Assembly (NCBI GenBank): GCA_965204415.1
Contig: CBDBEL010000004.1
Location: 744,001-808,000, forward strand
Direction: 5' to 3'
Origin: Aldehydirespirator sp965204415
GTDB lineage: Bacteria > Actinomycetota > Acidimicrobiia > Acidimicrobiales > Aldehydirespiratoraceae
DNA: 64,000 nucleotides
Under the pieces are notes generated by a model. The model saw only the letters and a list, made by a program, of their open reading frames with translations, searched no databases and was not told where the DNA came from. This document shows positions 1-7,249 of the stretch, piece after piece (positions within the stretch are counted from its first letter, which is position 1; each line of letters opens with the position of its first letter). The position numbers and the translations under genes are program-made.

Positions 1-2
1 CG

Positions 3-482
3 GGCTTCTGGTCGGTGGGGGGAGTGGTCACCGGCCTGCAGCGGCGCTGGACCCGCAGGGGCGAGCTGATGGCGAGCTTCACGCTCGAGGACCTCCAGGA
101 CAGGATCGAGGTTCTGGTGTTCCCCAGGGTGATGGCCGAGCACGGATCGAAGCTGGCCGACGACGCGGTGGTGGTGGTGCGGGGGCGGCTCGACTCCAGG
201 GAGGAGACCCTGAGGTTCTTCGCCAATGAGGTGAACCCGATTACGAGCACCGAGCCGGACCCCCCGCTGCGGGTCAACCTGGGTCTCGAGCACCAGACCG
301 ACCGGCTCATCGAGGAGCTCAAGTCGCTGCTGGCGGCCCATCCCGGCGGGTCGCCGGTCGAGCTGCTGCTGGGCGAGCGCCGGGTGGCCCGCCTGCCCGA
401 GGACTATGCCGTGGACACCGCCAACGGCTTGCCGGCCGAACTCCGTGAGCTACTGGGGGCCGCAGCGATCGCCGGAGTCTGA
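3..482 (+). CDS. dnaE: DNA polymerase III alpha subunit, C-terminal end (partial)
   Basis: The frame is open from the window edge, so only the last ~159 residues are present. It reads through the OB-fold (tRNA-anticodon-type) domain near the end of actinobacterial DnaE: VGGVVTGLQRR, then GELMASFTLEDL and VLVFPRVMAEHG. The tail after it is the usual variable C terminus. Known role: replicative polymerase catalytic subunit; the polymerase and PHP domains lie upstream of the window. The TGA stop (480-482) lies inside a 12-bp tandem duplication. Assignment to DnaE rather than the second, DnaE2-type polymerase rests on the OB segment only. Confidence 0.85.
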   Translation, partial: GFWSVGGVVTGLQRRWTRRGELMASFTLEDLQDRIEVLVFPRVMAEHGSKLADDAVVVVRGRLDSREETLRFFANEVNPITSTEPDPPLRVNLGLEHQTDRLIEELKSLLAAHPGGSPVELLLGERRVARLPEDYAVDTANGLPAELRELLGAAAIAGV

Positions 483-501
483 TCGAACCTCTGATCGAAC
501 C
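478..501. repeat. 12-bp tandem duplication over the dnaE stop codon
   Basis: TCTGATCGAACC occurs twice head to tail (478-489 and 490-501). The first copy contains the dnaE TGA stop. It is one of many gene-boundary duplications in this window. Confidence 0.85.
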
Positions 502-611
502 TTCGAGGCGCCGGTGCCGGTCATTCCGGCCGATCGAAACGGTGCGCCCAGGGTTGCGAAATGTCCCCGTATCCCTGAGACTGGAGCGGACGGCATGGGC
601 GATCTATAGGG

Positions 612-1292
612 GTGGAAGCCACCATGGCAATCGCGATCGAGACCAGGGATTGCACCGCACTGGGGGACTCCGATCTGGCCGAGATGGCCGATCTCTGCAC
701 CGTCTCGTCCAGCGCCTACGAGGTGGGCTCCCTCTCCAAGCAGGCCGAGGCCTGGGTGCTGGTGACCGAGGCCCGCGACAACGGCAAGCTCCGCGGTTTC
801 TCGTTCTGCACCCTGGAGCGAATCGGCGGAACGCCTTGCGTGCTCATCGGGGCCGGCCACACCTGCCGCACCACCCGCCGTGACACTGTCCTGAGGGGCA
901 TCGTGGCGGACCAGCTGCGCCGGGCCGCCCTGTCGTTCCCCGACGAGGATGTGCTCGTCGGTATGCAGATCAACGATCCGGGCGCCTTCGAGGCGTTCAA
1001 GAACCTTCATGATGTCGTCCCCCGGCCAGGCCACAAGGCCACCGGCGAGGAGCGGGCCTGGGGACGCCGGCTCGCCAAGCGCTTCGGGATCGGCTCGCTC
1101 AGCTACGAGGACCGCATCTTCACCACCAGGGGCAAGGGAGGCCCGCCGATGGTGCTCGACCACGCGAGCCTCAAGCCCGACAAGATCCAACCCGCAGCCG
1201 CGGCCCTGCTCGACGGACTGGTCCTAGCGGACGGCGACACGTTGATCGTGCACGGCTGGGTGATGGCCGAGGAGCTCGAGAAGCTGCTCTAG
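612..1292 (+). CDS. Conserved-looking hypothetical protein (226 aa)
   Basis: I do not recognise this family with confidence. The protein is soluble, with no signal peptide or membrane segment. The N-terminal half (KLRGFSFCTLERIGG, then a helix and LVGMQINDPGAFEAF) has a rhythm loosely like a GNAT acetyltransferase, but no clear acetyl-CoA loop is visible. The C-terminal third (DTLIVHGWVMAEELEKLL) looks like a small added domain. GTG at 612 is the longest start; ATG at 624 (MAIAIETRD) is an equally good start. Codon use matches its neighbours and it stands alone between dnaE and the 71-bp repeat array. Confidence 0.6.
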   Translation: MEATMAIAIETRDCTALGDSDLAEMADLCTVSSSAYEVGSLSKQAEAWVLVTEARDNGKLRGFSFCTLERIGGTPCVLIGAGHTCRTTRRDTVLRGIVADQLRRAALSFPDEDVLVGMQINDPGAFEAFKNLHDVVPRPGHKATGEERAWGRRLAKRFGIGSLSYEDRIFTTRGKGGPPMVLDHASLKPDKIQPAAAALLDGLVLADGDTLIVHGWVMAEELEKLL

Positions 1293-1329
1293 AGGCGGTC
1301 GCGCCCTGGGGCGGCGCGCCAGGAGCGCC

Positions 1330-1613
1330 ATGGAGTTCGAGCGCGTGGTACGGCACCGCCGGATGGTGCGCCGTTCCGTCCACTAGCCGGGAGCGCGTCC
1401 ATGGAGTTCGAGCGCGTCGTACAGCGGCGGCGCATGGTGCGCCGTTCCGTCCACTAGCCGGGAGCGCGTCCATGGAGTTCGAGCGCGTCGTACAGCGGCG
1501 GCGCATGGTGCGCCGTTCCGTCCACTAGCCGGGAGCGCGTCCATGGAGTTCGAGCGCGTCGTACAGCGGCGGCGCATGGTGCGCCGTTCCGTCCACTAGC
1601 TGGGGGCGCGTCC
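1330..1613 (+). repeat. Four 71-bp tandem copies of the downstream gene's start region
   Basis: ATGGAGTTCGAGCGCGT recurs at 1330, 1401, 1472, 1543 and finally 1614, exactly 71 bp apart; the last copy is the real start of the nitroreductase gene. Each of the four upstream copies encodes an 18-residue peptide (MEFERVVQRRRMVRRSVH in three, MEFERVVRHRRMVRRSVH in the first) ending in TAG, then a 14-bp linker ending GCGCGTCC. The real gene diverges after MVR, reading SFTGEP instead of RSVH-stop. The array is therefore four decoy start regions in series. It may have arisen by slipped duplication, with or without a role in translation control. Confidence 0.95.
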
Positions 1614-2315
1614 ATGGAGTTCGAGCGCGTGGTACGGCGTCGGCGCATGGTGCGCTCGTTCACCGGCGAGCCGGTGGCGCAGCAGACGGTCGACGAGATC
1701 TGCGATCTGGCCCGGCGGGCGCCGACCGCGGGCAATGCCCCGGGCGTGGAGTTCCTGGTCCTGGAGGGGGCCGATGCCGGGGCCTACTGGGACGTGACCC
1801 TGCCTCCGGAGAAGCGCGACGGCTTCGCCTGGCCCGGCCTGCTGGCCGCACCGGCGCTGGTGGTGGTGTGGGCCAACCTGGGCGGGTACCTGCGCCGCTA
1901 CCGGGAGCCCGACAAGCGCCACAGCGGCCTGGGGACCAGCGCGTCGGCCTGGCCGGTGCCCTACTGGTACGTCGACGGCGGGGCCGCGGTCATGACCCTG
2001 CTGCTGGCCGCGCAGGACCGGGGACTCGGCGCCGCCTTCTTCGGCATGTTCGACCACGAGCGGGCGGTGCGAAAGCGCTTCGGCGTGCCCCCCGACCGTC
2101 GGGGAGTGGGCACCGTCGCCATCGGCCATCCCGCGGCCGACGCACGCCCCAGCACCTCGGCCCGCCGCGGCCGGCCCCCGCTCGACGAAGTGATCCACCG
2201 CTCCCACTGGCGCTCGGCCCGGATTCCGGGACGGCTCGCGGGCCGGATCGAGATGGCGCCGGACTTTGCCGAGACTCCCGAATGGCTGATCGAGGACTTC
2301 GAGGCGGGTGCATGA
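1614..2315 (+). CDS. Nitroreductase-family flavoprotein
   Basis: A 233-residue nitroreductase-fold protein. The N terminus RRRRMVRSFTGEPV matches the FMN-phosphate-binding RRSxRxF start of the family. RAPTAGNAPG is the usual S/T-x-x-N flavin loop. Then come a central hydrophobic helix (VDGGAAVMTLLLAAQDRGLGAAFFG) and a C-terminal GTVAIGHP strand. Family role: FMN- and NAD(P)H- or F420-dependent reduction; substrate unknown. Its stop overlaps the next start (ATGA at 2312-2315), so it is co-translated with a DUF35 protein and a thiolase, which points to acyl-CoA or steroid-like metabolism. Four decoy copies of its own start precede it. Confidence 0.85.
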   Translation: MEFERVVRRRRMVRSFTGEPVAQQTVDEICDLARRAPTAGNAPGVEFLVLEGADAGAYWDVTLPPEKRDGFAWPGLLAAPALVVVWANLGGYLRRYREPDKRHSGLGTSASAWPVPYWYVDGGAAVMTLLLAAQDRGLGAAFFGMFDHERAVRKRFGVPPDRRGVGTVAIGHPAADARPSTSARRGRPPLDEVIHRSHWRSARIPGRLAGRIEMAPDFAETPEWLIEDFEAGA

Positions 2316-2770
2316 ACACCGGCCACGCTCCCGGCGGTACACAACCGGGGTTGGCGGTAGCCTGCGCGGTGATGGTCTCGGCGCGAGTACCGCTCGTCGA
2401 CTACCTGTGTCTCGAGCCGGAACCGCACTTGGTGGCCAACGAGTGCATCAACTGCGGGGCGCGGTTCTTCGACCGGCGCAACGCGTGCGCGCGCTGCGGC
2501 TTGACGGCGTTCGAGCCGGTTCCGGTCGCCGGCACCGGCGAGCTCCGGGCCTTCACGATCGTCCATCGGGCCGCGCCGGGCATCCCGGTGCCGTTCGTGT
2601 CGGCCATCATCTGCACCGACGACGGCACCTGGGTGCGCTCCAACGTTGTGAACTGCGACCCGACGCCCGAAGCGGTCAAGCTCGGCATGAGAGTGCAGCT
2701 CACCACCTACCCGATCGGCGCTGACGACGACGGCACCGAAGCCGTCGCCTTCGGCTACGAGCCGGTCTGA
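2312..2770 (+). CDS. DUF35 zinc-ribbon/OB-fold protein
   Basis: This is an acyl-CoA-associated OB-fold protein. The rubredoxin-like zinc ribbon CINCGARFFDRRNACARCG (two CxxC pairs) is followed by an OB fold (GTGELRAFTIVHRA, then PFVSAIICTDDG and LGMRVQLTTYP). Proteins of this family partner with SCP2/lipid-transfer thiolases, and such a gene follows directly. ATG at 2312 overlaps the nitroreductase stop and gives 152 residues. GTG 2369 or ATG 2372 (MVSARVPLVDYL) would give about 132 residues, nearer the family norm, so the N terminus is uncertain. Confidence 0.85.
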   Translation: MNTGHAPGGTQPGLAVACAVMVSARVPLVDYLCLEPEPHLVANECINCGARFFDRRNACARCGLTAFEPVPVAGTGELRAFTIVHRAAPGIPVPFVSAIICTDDGTWVRSNVVNCDPTPEAVKLGMRVQLTTYPIGADDDGTEAVAFGYEPV

Positions 2771-2820
2771 GGCCCGTTCCTGACCGCGACGTCATCGACA
2801 CAGCAGGAGGCATCCCGCCA

Positions 2821-4038
2821 ATGACAGCCCAGATCTCTCCGGACAGCGTGTGGGTGCTCGGCGCCCACATGATCCGCTTCGCCCGCTACGGCGACCGCGA
2901 CCTGATCGACCTCGCCTCCGAGAGCGCCATGGGGGCGCTGGCCGACGGCGAGGTCACCGTGGGCGACATCGACATCCTGGCGTGCGGGTCCCTCTTTCAG
3001 GCCACCGGTGCAGTGGGCCAGCGCATCCAGAAGCAGATCGGCCAGACCGGGGTGCCGGTCTACAACGTCTCCAATGCCTGCGCCACCGGGGCCACCGCCA
3101 TCCGCACGGTGATGATGGCCATCAAGGCGGGCGAGGCCCAGATGGGGCTGGCTGTCGGGGCCGAGCAGATGGGCAAGATGGGCCTGCTGGGCAGCGGCGC
3201 GACCAAGAAGGAGAGGAAGGTCTTCGAACCTTCGGGGCGGTACGGCGCGGTGACCGGCGTGGACGGCCGGCTGGGCACCGAGACCATGCCCGGCGTGTTC
3301 GCCCAGGCCGGCATGGCCTACGCCCACGACCACGACGGGGTGGGCTTCGAGCAGTTCGCCCGGGTGGCCTACAAGAACCACCTGCACTCGACGTTGAACC
3401 CGCTGGCGCAGTACCAGAAGGAGTTCTCCATGGACGAGATCATGGAGTCGCCGATGATGAGCTACCCCAACACGCTGCTGATGTGCTGCCCGACCGGCGA
3501 CGGCGCCGCCTCGGTGGTGCTGGTGTCGGGGGAGCGGCTGGCGGCGATGCCGGCCCACGTCCGGAAGCGGGCGGTGAAGGTCTCGGCGTCGGTGCTGACC
3601 TCTGACCCGTTCACCGAGGACTGCCAGGTGCAGCCTGATGTCAACACCCTCACCCGCAACGCCGCCAACCAGGCCTACGAGGCGGCCGGGGTGGGTCCGG
3701 AGGACCTCGACCTGGTGGAGCTGCACGACTGCTTCGCCACCGCCGAGTTGATCCACTACGACAACCTGGGACTGTGCGAGCCGGGCGGCGCCGGGGAGTT
3801 CATCGACTCGGGCGGCCCCTTCCGGGACGGCAGCACGCCGGTGAACGTGTCCGGCGGGCTCATCTCCAAGGGCCACCCGATCGGGGCCACCGGCGTGGCC
3901 AACGTCTACGAGATCACCACCCACCTGCGGGGCGAGGCCGGCGACCGCCAGGTCGAGGGCGCCACCGTCGGCCTGGCCCACGTCATCGGCCTGGCCTCAG
4001 CCTGCGGAGTCCACATCCTAGAAAAAGCCGCCGCCTGA
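2821..4038 (+). CDS. Thiolase (SCP2/lipid-transfer type)
   Basis: A 405-residue thiolase-superfamily enzyme. The nucleophile motif is YNVSNACATGATA (Cys in NACATG), the second conserved block is LVELHDCFATAE, and the C-terminal block is SKGHPIGATG followed by ACGVHIL. Length fits the family. Known role: thiolytic or retro-aldol cleavage of beta-oxo or beta-hydroxy acyl-CoA in lipid or sterol side-chain breakdown, usually in complex with a DUF35 protein, which sits 50 bp upstream. A GGAGG-like site (AGGAGGCATCC) precedes the ATG. The last residues, HILEKAAA, are repeated downstream at 4517 and 4589. Confidence 0.92.
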   Translation: MTAQISPDSVWVLGAHMIRFARYGDRDLIDLASESAMGALADGEVTVGDIDILACGSLFQATGAVGQRIQKQIGQTGVPVYNVSNACATGATAIRTVMMAIKAGEAQMGLAVGAEQMGKMGLLGSGATKKERKVFEPSGRYGAVTGVDGRLGTETMPGVFAQAGMAYAHDHDGVGFEQFARVAYKNHLHSTLNPLAQYQKEFSMDEIMESPMMSYPNTLLMCCPTGDGAASVVLVSGERLAAMPAHVRKRAVKVSASVLTSDPFTEDCQVQPDVNTLTRNAANQAYEAAGVGPEDLDLVELHDCFATAELIHYDNLGLCEPGGAGEFIDSGGPFRDGSTPVNVSGGLISKGHPIGATGVANVYEITTHLRGEAGDRQVEGATVGLAHVIGLASACGVHILEKAAA

Positions 4039-4088
4039 GCGTTCCCGGCAAGCGCCTCCGAACCGTGCCAGACACTGCTCTCCCGAGG

Positions 4089-4472
4089 GTGCCGACACGC
4101 ATCGCAAGACCGGTCGTGGCGATCGACCATGTCCAGTTGGCCATGCCCGAAGGCGGCGAGACTGCTGCGCAGGACTTCTACGAGGGTCTCTTGGGCCTAT
4201 CACGAGTGCCGAAGCCTCCTCATCTGGCGCGGCGCGGCGGCTGCTGGTTCGAGAACGGCAGCGTGAAGGTCCACCTCGGTGTGGAGGCCGACTTCCGGCC
4301 GGCCCGCAAGGCCCACCCGGCACTGGCTGTGGAGGGGCTGGAGCGCTTGGTGCAACGTATGCGGGCAGCAGGCGTCACAGTCCGCGATTCGGAGTCGAGT
4401 GACACCCAGCACCGGGCCTATGCCGATGACCCCTTCGGCAACCGCATCGAGTTGATCGAGTACCTCCACTAG
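4089..4472 (+). CDS. VOC-family (glyoxalase-like) protein
   Basis: A single VOC domain: IDHVQLAMPEGG at the start, DFYEGLLGL, a GCWFENGSVKVHLG strand, then YADDPFGNRIELIEY at the end. The first His and final Glu are the usual metal ligands. Family members act as isomerases, dioxygenases or resistance proteins; the substrate cannot be named. I chose GTG 4089 because it leaves a short lead before the first beta strand. GTG 4065 and GTG 4116 are alternatives. It follows the thiolase by 50 bp and may be co-transcribed. Confidence 0.8.
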   Translation: MPTRIARPVVAIDHVQLAMPEGGETAAQDFYEGLLGLSRVPKPPHLARRGGCWFENGSVKVHLGVEADFRPARKAHPALAVEGLERLVQRMRAAGVTVRDSESSDTQHRAYADDPFGNRIELIEYLH

Positions 4473-4516
4473 ATGGCGTAGCTTGCCGGTCCCGCTCGAA
4501 CCCGCCGACGGCGTCC

Positions 4517-4614
4517 CACATCCTGGAGAAGGCTGCCGCCTGCGGGCGATCCTGTCCGGCAACGTCGACGACAACAGCCGACAGTGTTCACATCCTGGAG
4601 AAGGCCGCCGCCTG
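4517..4614 (+). repeat. Two displaced copies of the thiolase 3' end
   Basis: CACATCCTGGAGAAGGC at 4517 and again at 4589 (72 bp apart) copies the last codons of the thiolase at 4013-4038. In frame, copy one reads HILEKAAAC and runs on into copy two, which reads SVHILEKAAA and stops at TGA. The VOC gene lies between the thiolase and these copies. They look like the tail of a deleted second thiolase gene or a displaced tandem duplication. I see no other gene between 4473 and 4703. Confidence 0.8.
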
Positions 4615-4703
4615 AGTCAGCGGCCCGCCGCGGCTTCCGCCGGCCGGCGCCCGGGCGGCCAACCATCCTCTGCCGGGTGCGGGCCGGGTCGCGTGCCGCG
4701 GCG

Positions 4704-5123
4704 CTACGGGAGGACCGTGAACGCTCGGCGGCGGTCGGGGCCGTAGCGGTAGATGCGGAAGTCGGCGTCGAAGGCCAGCGCGTCGTTGATGGCCAGACGC
4801 TCCATCAGCGCCCAACTGGTCCGGTCGGTCAGCGAGAACGCCTGATCACCGAGGGCCGCGGCGGTGGCCTGGGCTGTCTCCAGGTCGGCAGGGGTGGCGC
4901 ACTCAACGCGGGCGATGCCGGAAGCGATTGCGGCCACGACATGGTTGGCGACGCGGTGGTCGGCGCGCCCGTTCAGGAGGTTCCAGAGCTCGGCCAGGAC
5001 CAGGTCGCTGGTGATCAGCGCGCCGGCGTGCTGCTCCAACAGTGAGCGGGCTACCGGGCTGTGGGCGTCGCCGGCGTCGGCCGCCGTATACCAGATGCTG
5101 GTGTCGACGAAGATCGAGCGCAA
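4704..5123 (-). CDS. vapC: PIN-domain ribonuclease toxin (VapC family)
   Basis: A 139-residue PIN domain. The first acidic residue is in IFVDTSIWY, a second in LVLAELWN, and the C-terminal acidic cluster in NDALAFDADFRIY. This matches the VapC metal site. Family role: sequence-specific RNA cleavage held in check by the cognate antitoxin. The start is TTG at 5123, three bases after the stop of the antitoxin gene at 5127-5375, so the two are coupled. It lies beside a DUF222-HNH gene and a second VapBC pair. Confidence 0.9.
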   Translation of the reverse strand: MRSIFVDTSIWYTAADAGDAHSPVARSLLEQHAGALITSDLVLAELWNLLNGRADHRVANHVVAAIASGIARVECATPADLETAQATAAALGDQAFSLTDRTSWALMERLAINDALAFDADFRIYRYGPDRRRAFTVLP

Positions 5124-5126
5124 GAG

Positions 5127-5375
5127 TCAGAGTCCCTTGGCCGCGAACTGATGGTCGATGGCCTCGCTGATCATGGACTGCTTGCCGTCGGCGATCCTCG
5201 ACCCGCCGCTGTCGAACAGCCCGAAGATCACCGACGGGTCGCTGCCGGGTGCGTCCGGCTCCAGGTCGCGGGCCACGAGACGGCGGATGTACTCCGACAG
5301 CGAGATTCCGTCACGAGCCGCCTTGCGCTTGGCCTCGGCGTGGTGGTGGTCCGGAAGCACGATCATCGTCCTCAT
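5127..5375 (-). CDS. vapB: Ribbon-helix-helix antitoxin (VapB type)
   Basis: About 82 residues. MRTMIVLPDHHHAEAKRKAA, then DGISLSEYIRRLVARDL, is a ribbon-helix-helix DNA-binding domain, followed by a toxin-binding tail. ATG 5375 is preferred over an in-frame start at 5396, because a -10-like TATGCT (complement of 5383-5388) lies seven bases upstream. That leaves no room for a ribosome-binding site and suggests a leaderless mRNA. Antitoxins of this kind usually repress their own promoter. Confidence 0.85.
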   Translation of the reverse strand: MRTMIVLPDHHHAEAKRKAARDGISLSEYIRRLVARDLEPDAPGSDPSVIFGLFDSGGSRIADGKQSMISEAIDHQFAAKGL

Positions 5376-5382
5376 GGGTTGT

Positions 5383-5388
5383 AGCATA
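5383..5388 (-). promoter_or_regulatory. -10-like element of the vapBC operon
   Basis: On the minus strand TATGCT ends seven bases before the vapB ATG. The same -10-to-ATG spacing is found at the DUF222-HNH gene at 5515. CTATGC is repeated just upstream, a possible antitoxin operator. No clear -35 is visible. Confidence 0.5.
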
Positions 5389-5478
5389 GTAGGCATAGCA
5401 CATTTTATGCCTGACTCGAATTGCTATCGTGATTATCAGTATATAATCAGAAAATATCTGTGAATAGACGATAAATGC

Positions 5479-5508
5479 TTGACAAATGTCGTACCCCTAT
5501 GAGATACT
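5479..5508 (+). promoter_or_regulatory. Leaderless sigma70-type promoter of the first DUF222-HNH gene
   Basis: TTGACA (5479-5484), an 18-bp spacer and GATACT (5503-5508) precede ATG 5515 by six bases, so transcription should start at or next to the start codon. The spacer contains TCGTACCCCTATGA, a near-dyad of form TCATA-N4-TATGA. The second DUF222-HNH gene has the same layout. The surrounding 5397-5514 stretch is AT-rich for this genome and otherwise empty. Confidence 0.75.
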
Positions 5509-5514
5509 GTCTTC

Positions 5515-6963
5515 ATGTTGATCGAAGCCGTCCGACGGGTCGAGACCGCCGCCAAGGAAGTGCTCGCGGCAATGAACGACGGCTCGTTGTCGTGCGCGGA
5601 GGCTCGCGACGTTCTGACGGCGTGCAAGCCCGCGATGGCCGCGCTGGCGGCCGCCCAGACCTCCGCGGCTCGGGTAGTGGCCGGGGTGGAGCGCCACGGC
5701 GACAGCGGCGTGCAGGTGCTCGCGGACTCGGCCGGGTTGAGGCGGAGCGACGCCCGGAGCCAGATCAAGACCGCCCAGACCATCGAGGCAGTGCCCGCAG
5801 TGCGCCGCGCCGTGGAGTCGGGCCGGGTGTCTCAGGCCAACGCCAAGCGGCTGGCCGAGGCCATCGAGCGCACCAGCGCCGACGCGGTCGAGTCCGACGC
5901 GGGGCTGCTAGCCACCGCCCAGTCGATGCGCCCCGAGCAGTTCACGCGAGAGGCGAGGCGATGGACCGCCGACCACCAGGACGACGGCGGCGAGGGCGAC
6001 TACCGGCGGCTTCGGGCCCGGCGCAGGGTGCGCAGCTGGGACACCGACGACGGCATGGTCGCGGTCCACGGCGAGTTCGACCCCGTCTCGGGGCGTCGCA
6101 TCGTCAACCGGCTCGAGGCTGAGGCCCGCCGCCTCCACAAAGCGGACAAGAAGCAGGCAGGACGCGACGCCGAGCGGCGCAGCTTCGACCAGTGCATGGC
6201 CGACGCCCTGGATCGCCTCACCTCTGACAGTCTCGCCGCCCGCCACCACCCCGGCACCAACTCCGGTGCGGACAACGACTCCCGCAGCCGGTCAGGCAAG
6301 AGTTCGTCCAGCCAGCCAAACACCGATCCAGACAACAGCACGGGCAGCCGGTCAAACACCGGCGCAGACAACGACTCCCGCAACCGGCCAAACACCGATC
6401 CAGACAACGGCAGGGGCAACGGCAGTCGCAGGCCGCTCGCGGACATTTGCGTCGTGGCGCATGTGGACAGCGACACCGGCAAGCTCGTCGCCGAGCTTCC
6501 CGACGGCACGCGGCTGCCTGAGGCGGTACTCGAAGAACTCGCCTGCAACGCCAGGCTCACCGGCGTCGTCTTCGACCGCAAGGGCAAACCCATCTGGCGC
6601 ACCGAGTCCTGCCGCACCGCCACCGAGGCCCAGCGACAGATCCTCATCGCCCGCTACGGAGGCTGCTTCCACTGCAAGGCCCATCCCGCGCTGTGCCAGA
6701 TCCACCACATCAGACCGGTGTCACAGGGCGGGTCCACCCGGCTCGACAACATGGTTCCGGTCTGCTGGGACTGCCACCAGAGGATCCACCACCACAAGTG
6801 GCAGATACGAACCACCGGCGGAGTGCACACCCTCCACCCGCCCGGGCGGATGCACCACGGCCCCGCGCTCGCCCCGGAACAACCAAGCCTGCACCTGCCC
6901 GGCACAGACCCGCCGCCCGAACCTCGCCGGACCGACACTCGAGCACTTTGTGCTACAATGTAG
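5515..6963 (+). CDS. DUF222/HNH endonuclease-domain protein (13E12-type)
   Basis: 482 residues. The N-terminal half is an Ala-rich helical DUF222 domain (LSCAEARDVLTACKPAMAAL; SDARSQIKTAQTI; GRVSQANAKRLAEA). The middle is a low-complexity linker (about residues 245-305) made of 12-residue repeats. The C-terminal HNH domain has CFHCKAH, IHHIRPVSQGG, LDNMVPVCWDCH and HHHKW, giving both zinc CxxC pairs and the catalytic His-His. Family members are multi-copy in actinobacteria; their biological role is unsettled. It lies between two VapBC pairs and its stop overlaps the next promoter. Confidence 0.88.
   Translation: MLIEAVRRVETAAKEVLAAMNDGSLSCAEARDVLTACKPAMAALAAAQTSAARVVAGVERHGDSGVQVLADSAGLRRSDARSQIKTAQTIEAVPAVRRAVESGRVSQANAKRLAEAIERTSADAVESDAGLLATAQSMRPEQFTREARRWTADHQDDGGEGDYRRLRARRRVRSWDTDDGMVAVHGEFDPVSGRRIVNRLEAEARRLHKADKKQAGRDAERRSFDQCMADALDRLTSDSLAARHHPGTNSGADNDSRSRSGKSSSSQPNTDPDNSTGSRSNTGADNDSRNRPNTDPDNGRGNGSRRPLADICVVAHVDSDTGKLVAELPDGTRLPEAVLEELACNARLTGVVFDRKGKPIWRTESCRTATEAQRQILIARYGGCFHCKAHPALCQIHHIRPVSQGGSTRLDNMVPVCWDCHQRIHHHKWQIRTTGGVHTLHPPGRMHHGPALAPEQPSLHLPGTDPPPEPRRTDTRALCATM
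6319..6426 (+). repeat. Three in-frame 36-bp repeats in the DUF222-HNH linker
   Basis: Units at 6319, 6355 and 6391 encode NTDPDNSTGSRS, NTGADNDSRNRP and NTDPDNGRGNGS; a related NSGADNDSRSRS precedes them. They lengthen the flexible linker between DUF222 and HNH without breaking the frame. Confidence 0.8.
6953..6963 (+). promoter_or_regulatory. Palindromic -10 region/operator of the second vapBC
   Basis: CTACA-A-TGTAG is a perfect 5+5 palindrome that contains TACAAT (6954-6959) as a -10 and ends on the stop codon of the HNH gene. ATG of the antitoxin follows at 6967, so the transcript is probably leaderless and the palindrome is a natural autorepression site. No good -35 is visible. Confidence 0.55.
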
Positions 6964-6966
6964 AAC

Positions 6967-7230
6967 ATGGCTGAGATCGGTGTCCGGTCGCTCAAGCAGA
7001 ACGCCTCTGCGGTGGTTGCCGGTGTCGCGGCCGGCGAGGACGTCACGATCACGCTGCGGGGCCGGCCGGTGGCCAGGATGACCGCGATCGCATCGTCCCG
7101 CCTGGAGGAGCTGGTGTCGTCGGGTCTGGCGCGTGCCGCTCGCCGCGACATCGCCGAGTTGCCCCCGCCGCCGGAGGGACCCGAACTCTCCCAGGAGCTG
7201 GACGCCATGCGGACCGGGGAGCGGTTCTGA
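6967..7230 (+). CDS. Phd/YefM-type antitoxin
   Basis: 87 residues. The N terminus IGVRSLKQNASAVVAGVAAG, then EDVTITLRGRPVARMTAI, is the Phd/YefM DNA-binding fold. The C terminus (PPPPEGPELSQELDAMRTGERF) is the toxin-binding tail. It pairs with the PIN toxin at 7250. The last 17 bp, GACCGGGGAGCGGTTCT, are duplicated across the stop codon, which pushes the toxin start 19 bp downstream. Confidence 0.9.
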   Translation: MAEIGVRSLKQNASAVVAGVAAGEDVTITLRGRPVARMTAIASSRLEELVSSGLARAARRDIAELPPPPEGPELSQELDAMRTGERF

Positions 7231-7245
7231 CCGGGGAGCGGCTCT
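7212..7245 (+). repeat. 17-bp tandem duplication over the antitoxin stop
   Basis: GACCGGGGAGCGGTTCT (7212-7228) is followed directly by GACCGGGGAGCGGCTCT (7229-7245). The stop TGA (7228-7230) straddles the junction. The duplication separates antitoxin and toxin genes that in relatives usually overlap. Confidence 0.9.
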
Positions 7246-7249
7246 GATC

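Noticed and set aside
1330..1613. Riboswitch or CRISPR in the 71-bp array
   Set aside because: Each unit is a copy of the nitroreductase start region, with no spacer diversity or aptamer-like fold that I can see.
1868..2311. Long N-terminal extension of the DUF35 protein
   Set aside because: It reads the nitroreductase gene in another frame; the ATGA junction at 2312 is the natural start.
2755..3981. 408-codon minus-strand frame across the thiolase
   Set aside because: Antisense shadow of a clear thiolase gene; no domain recognisable.
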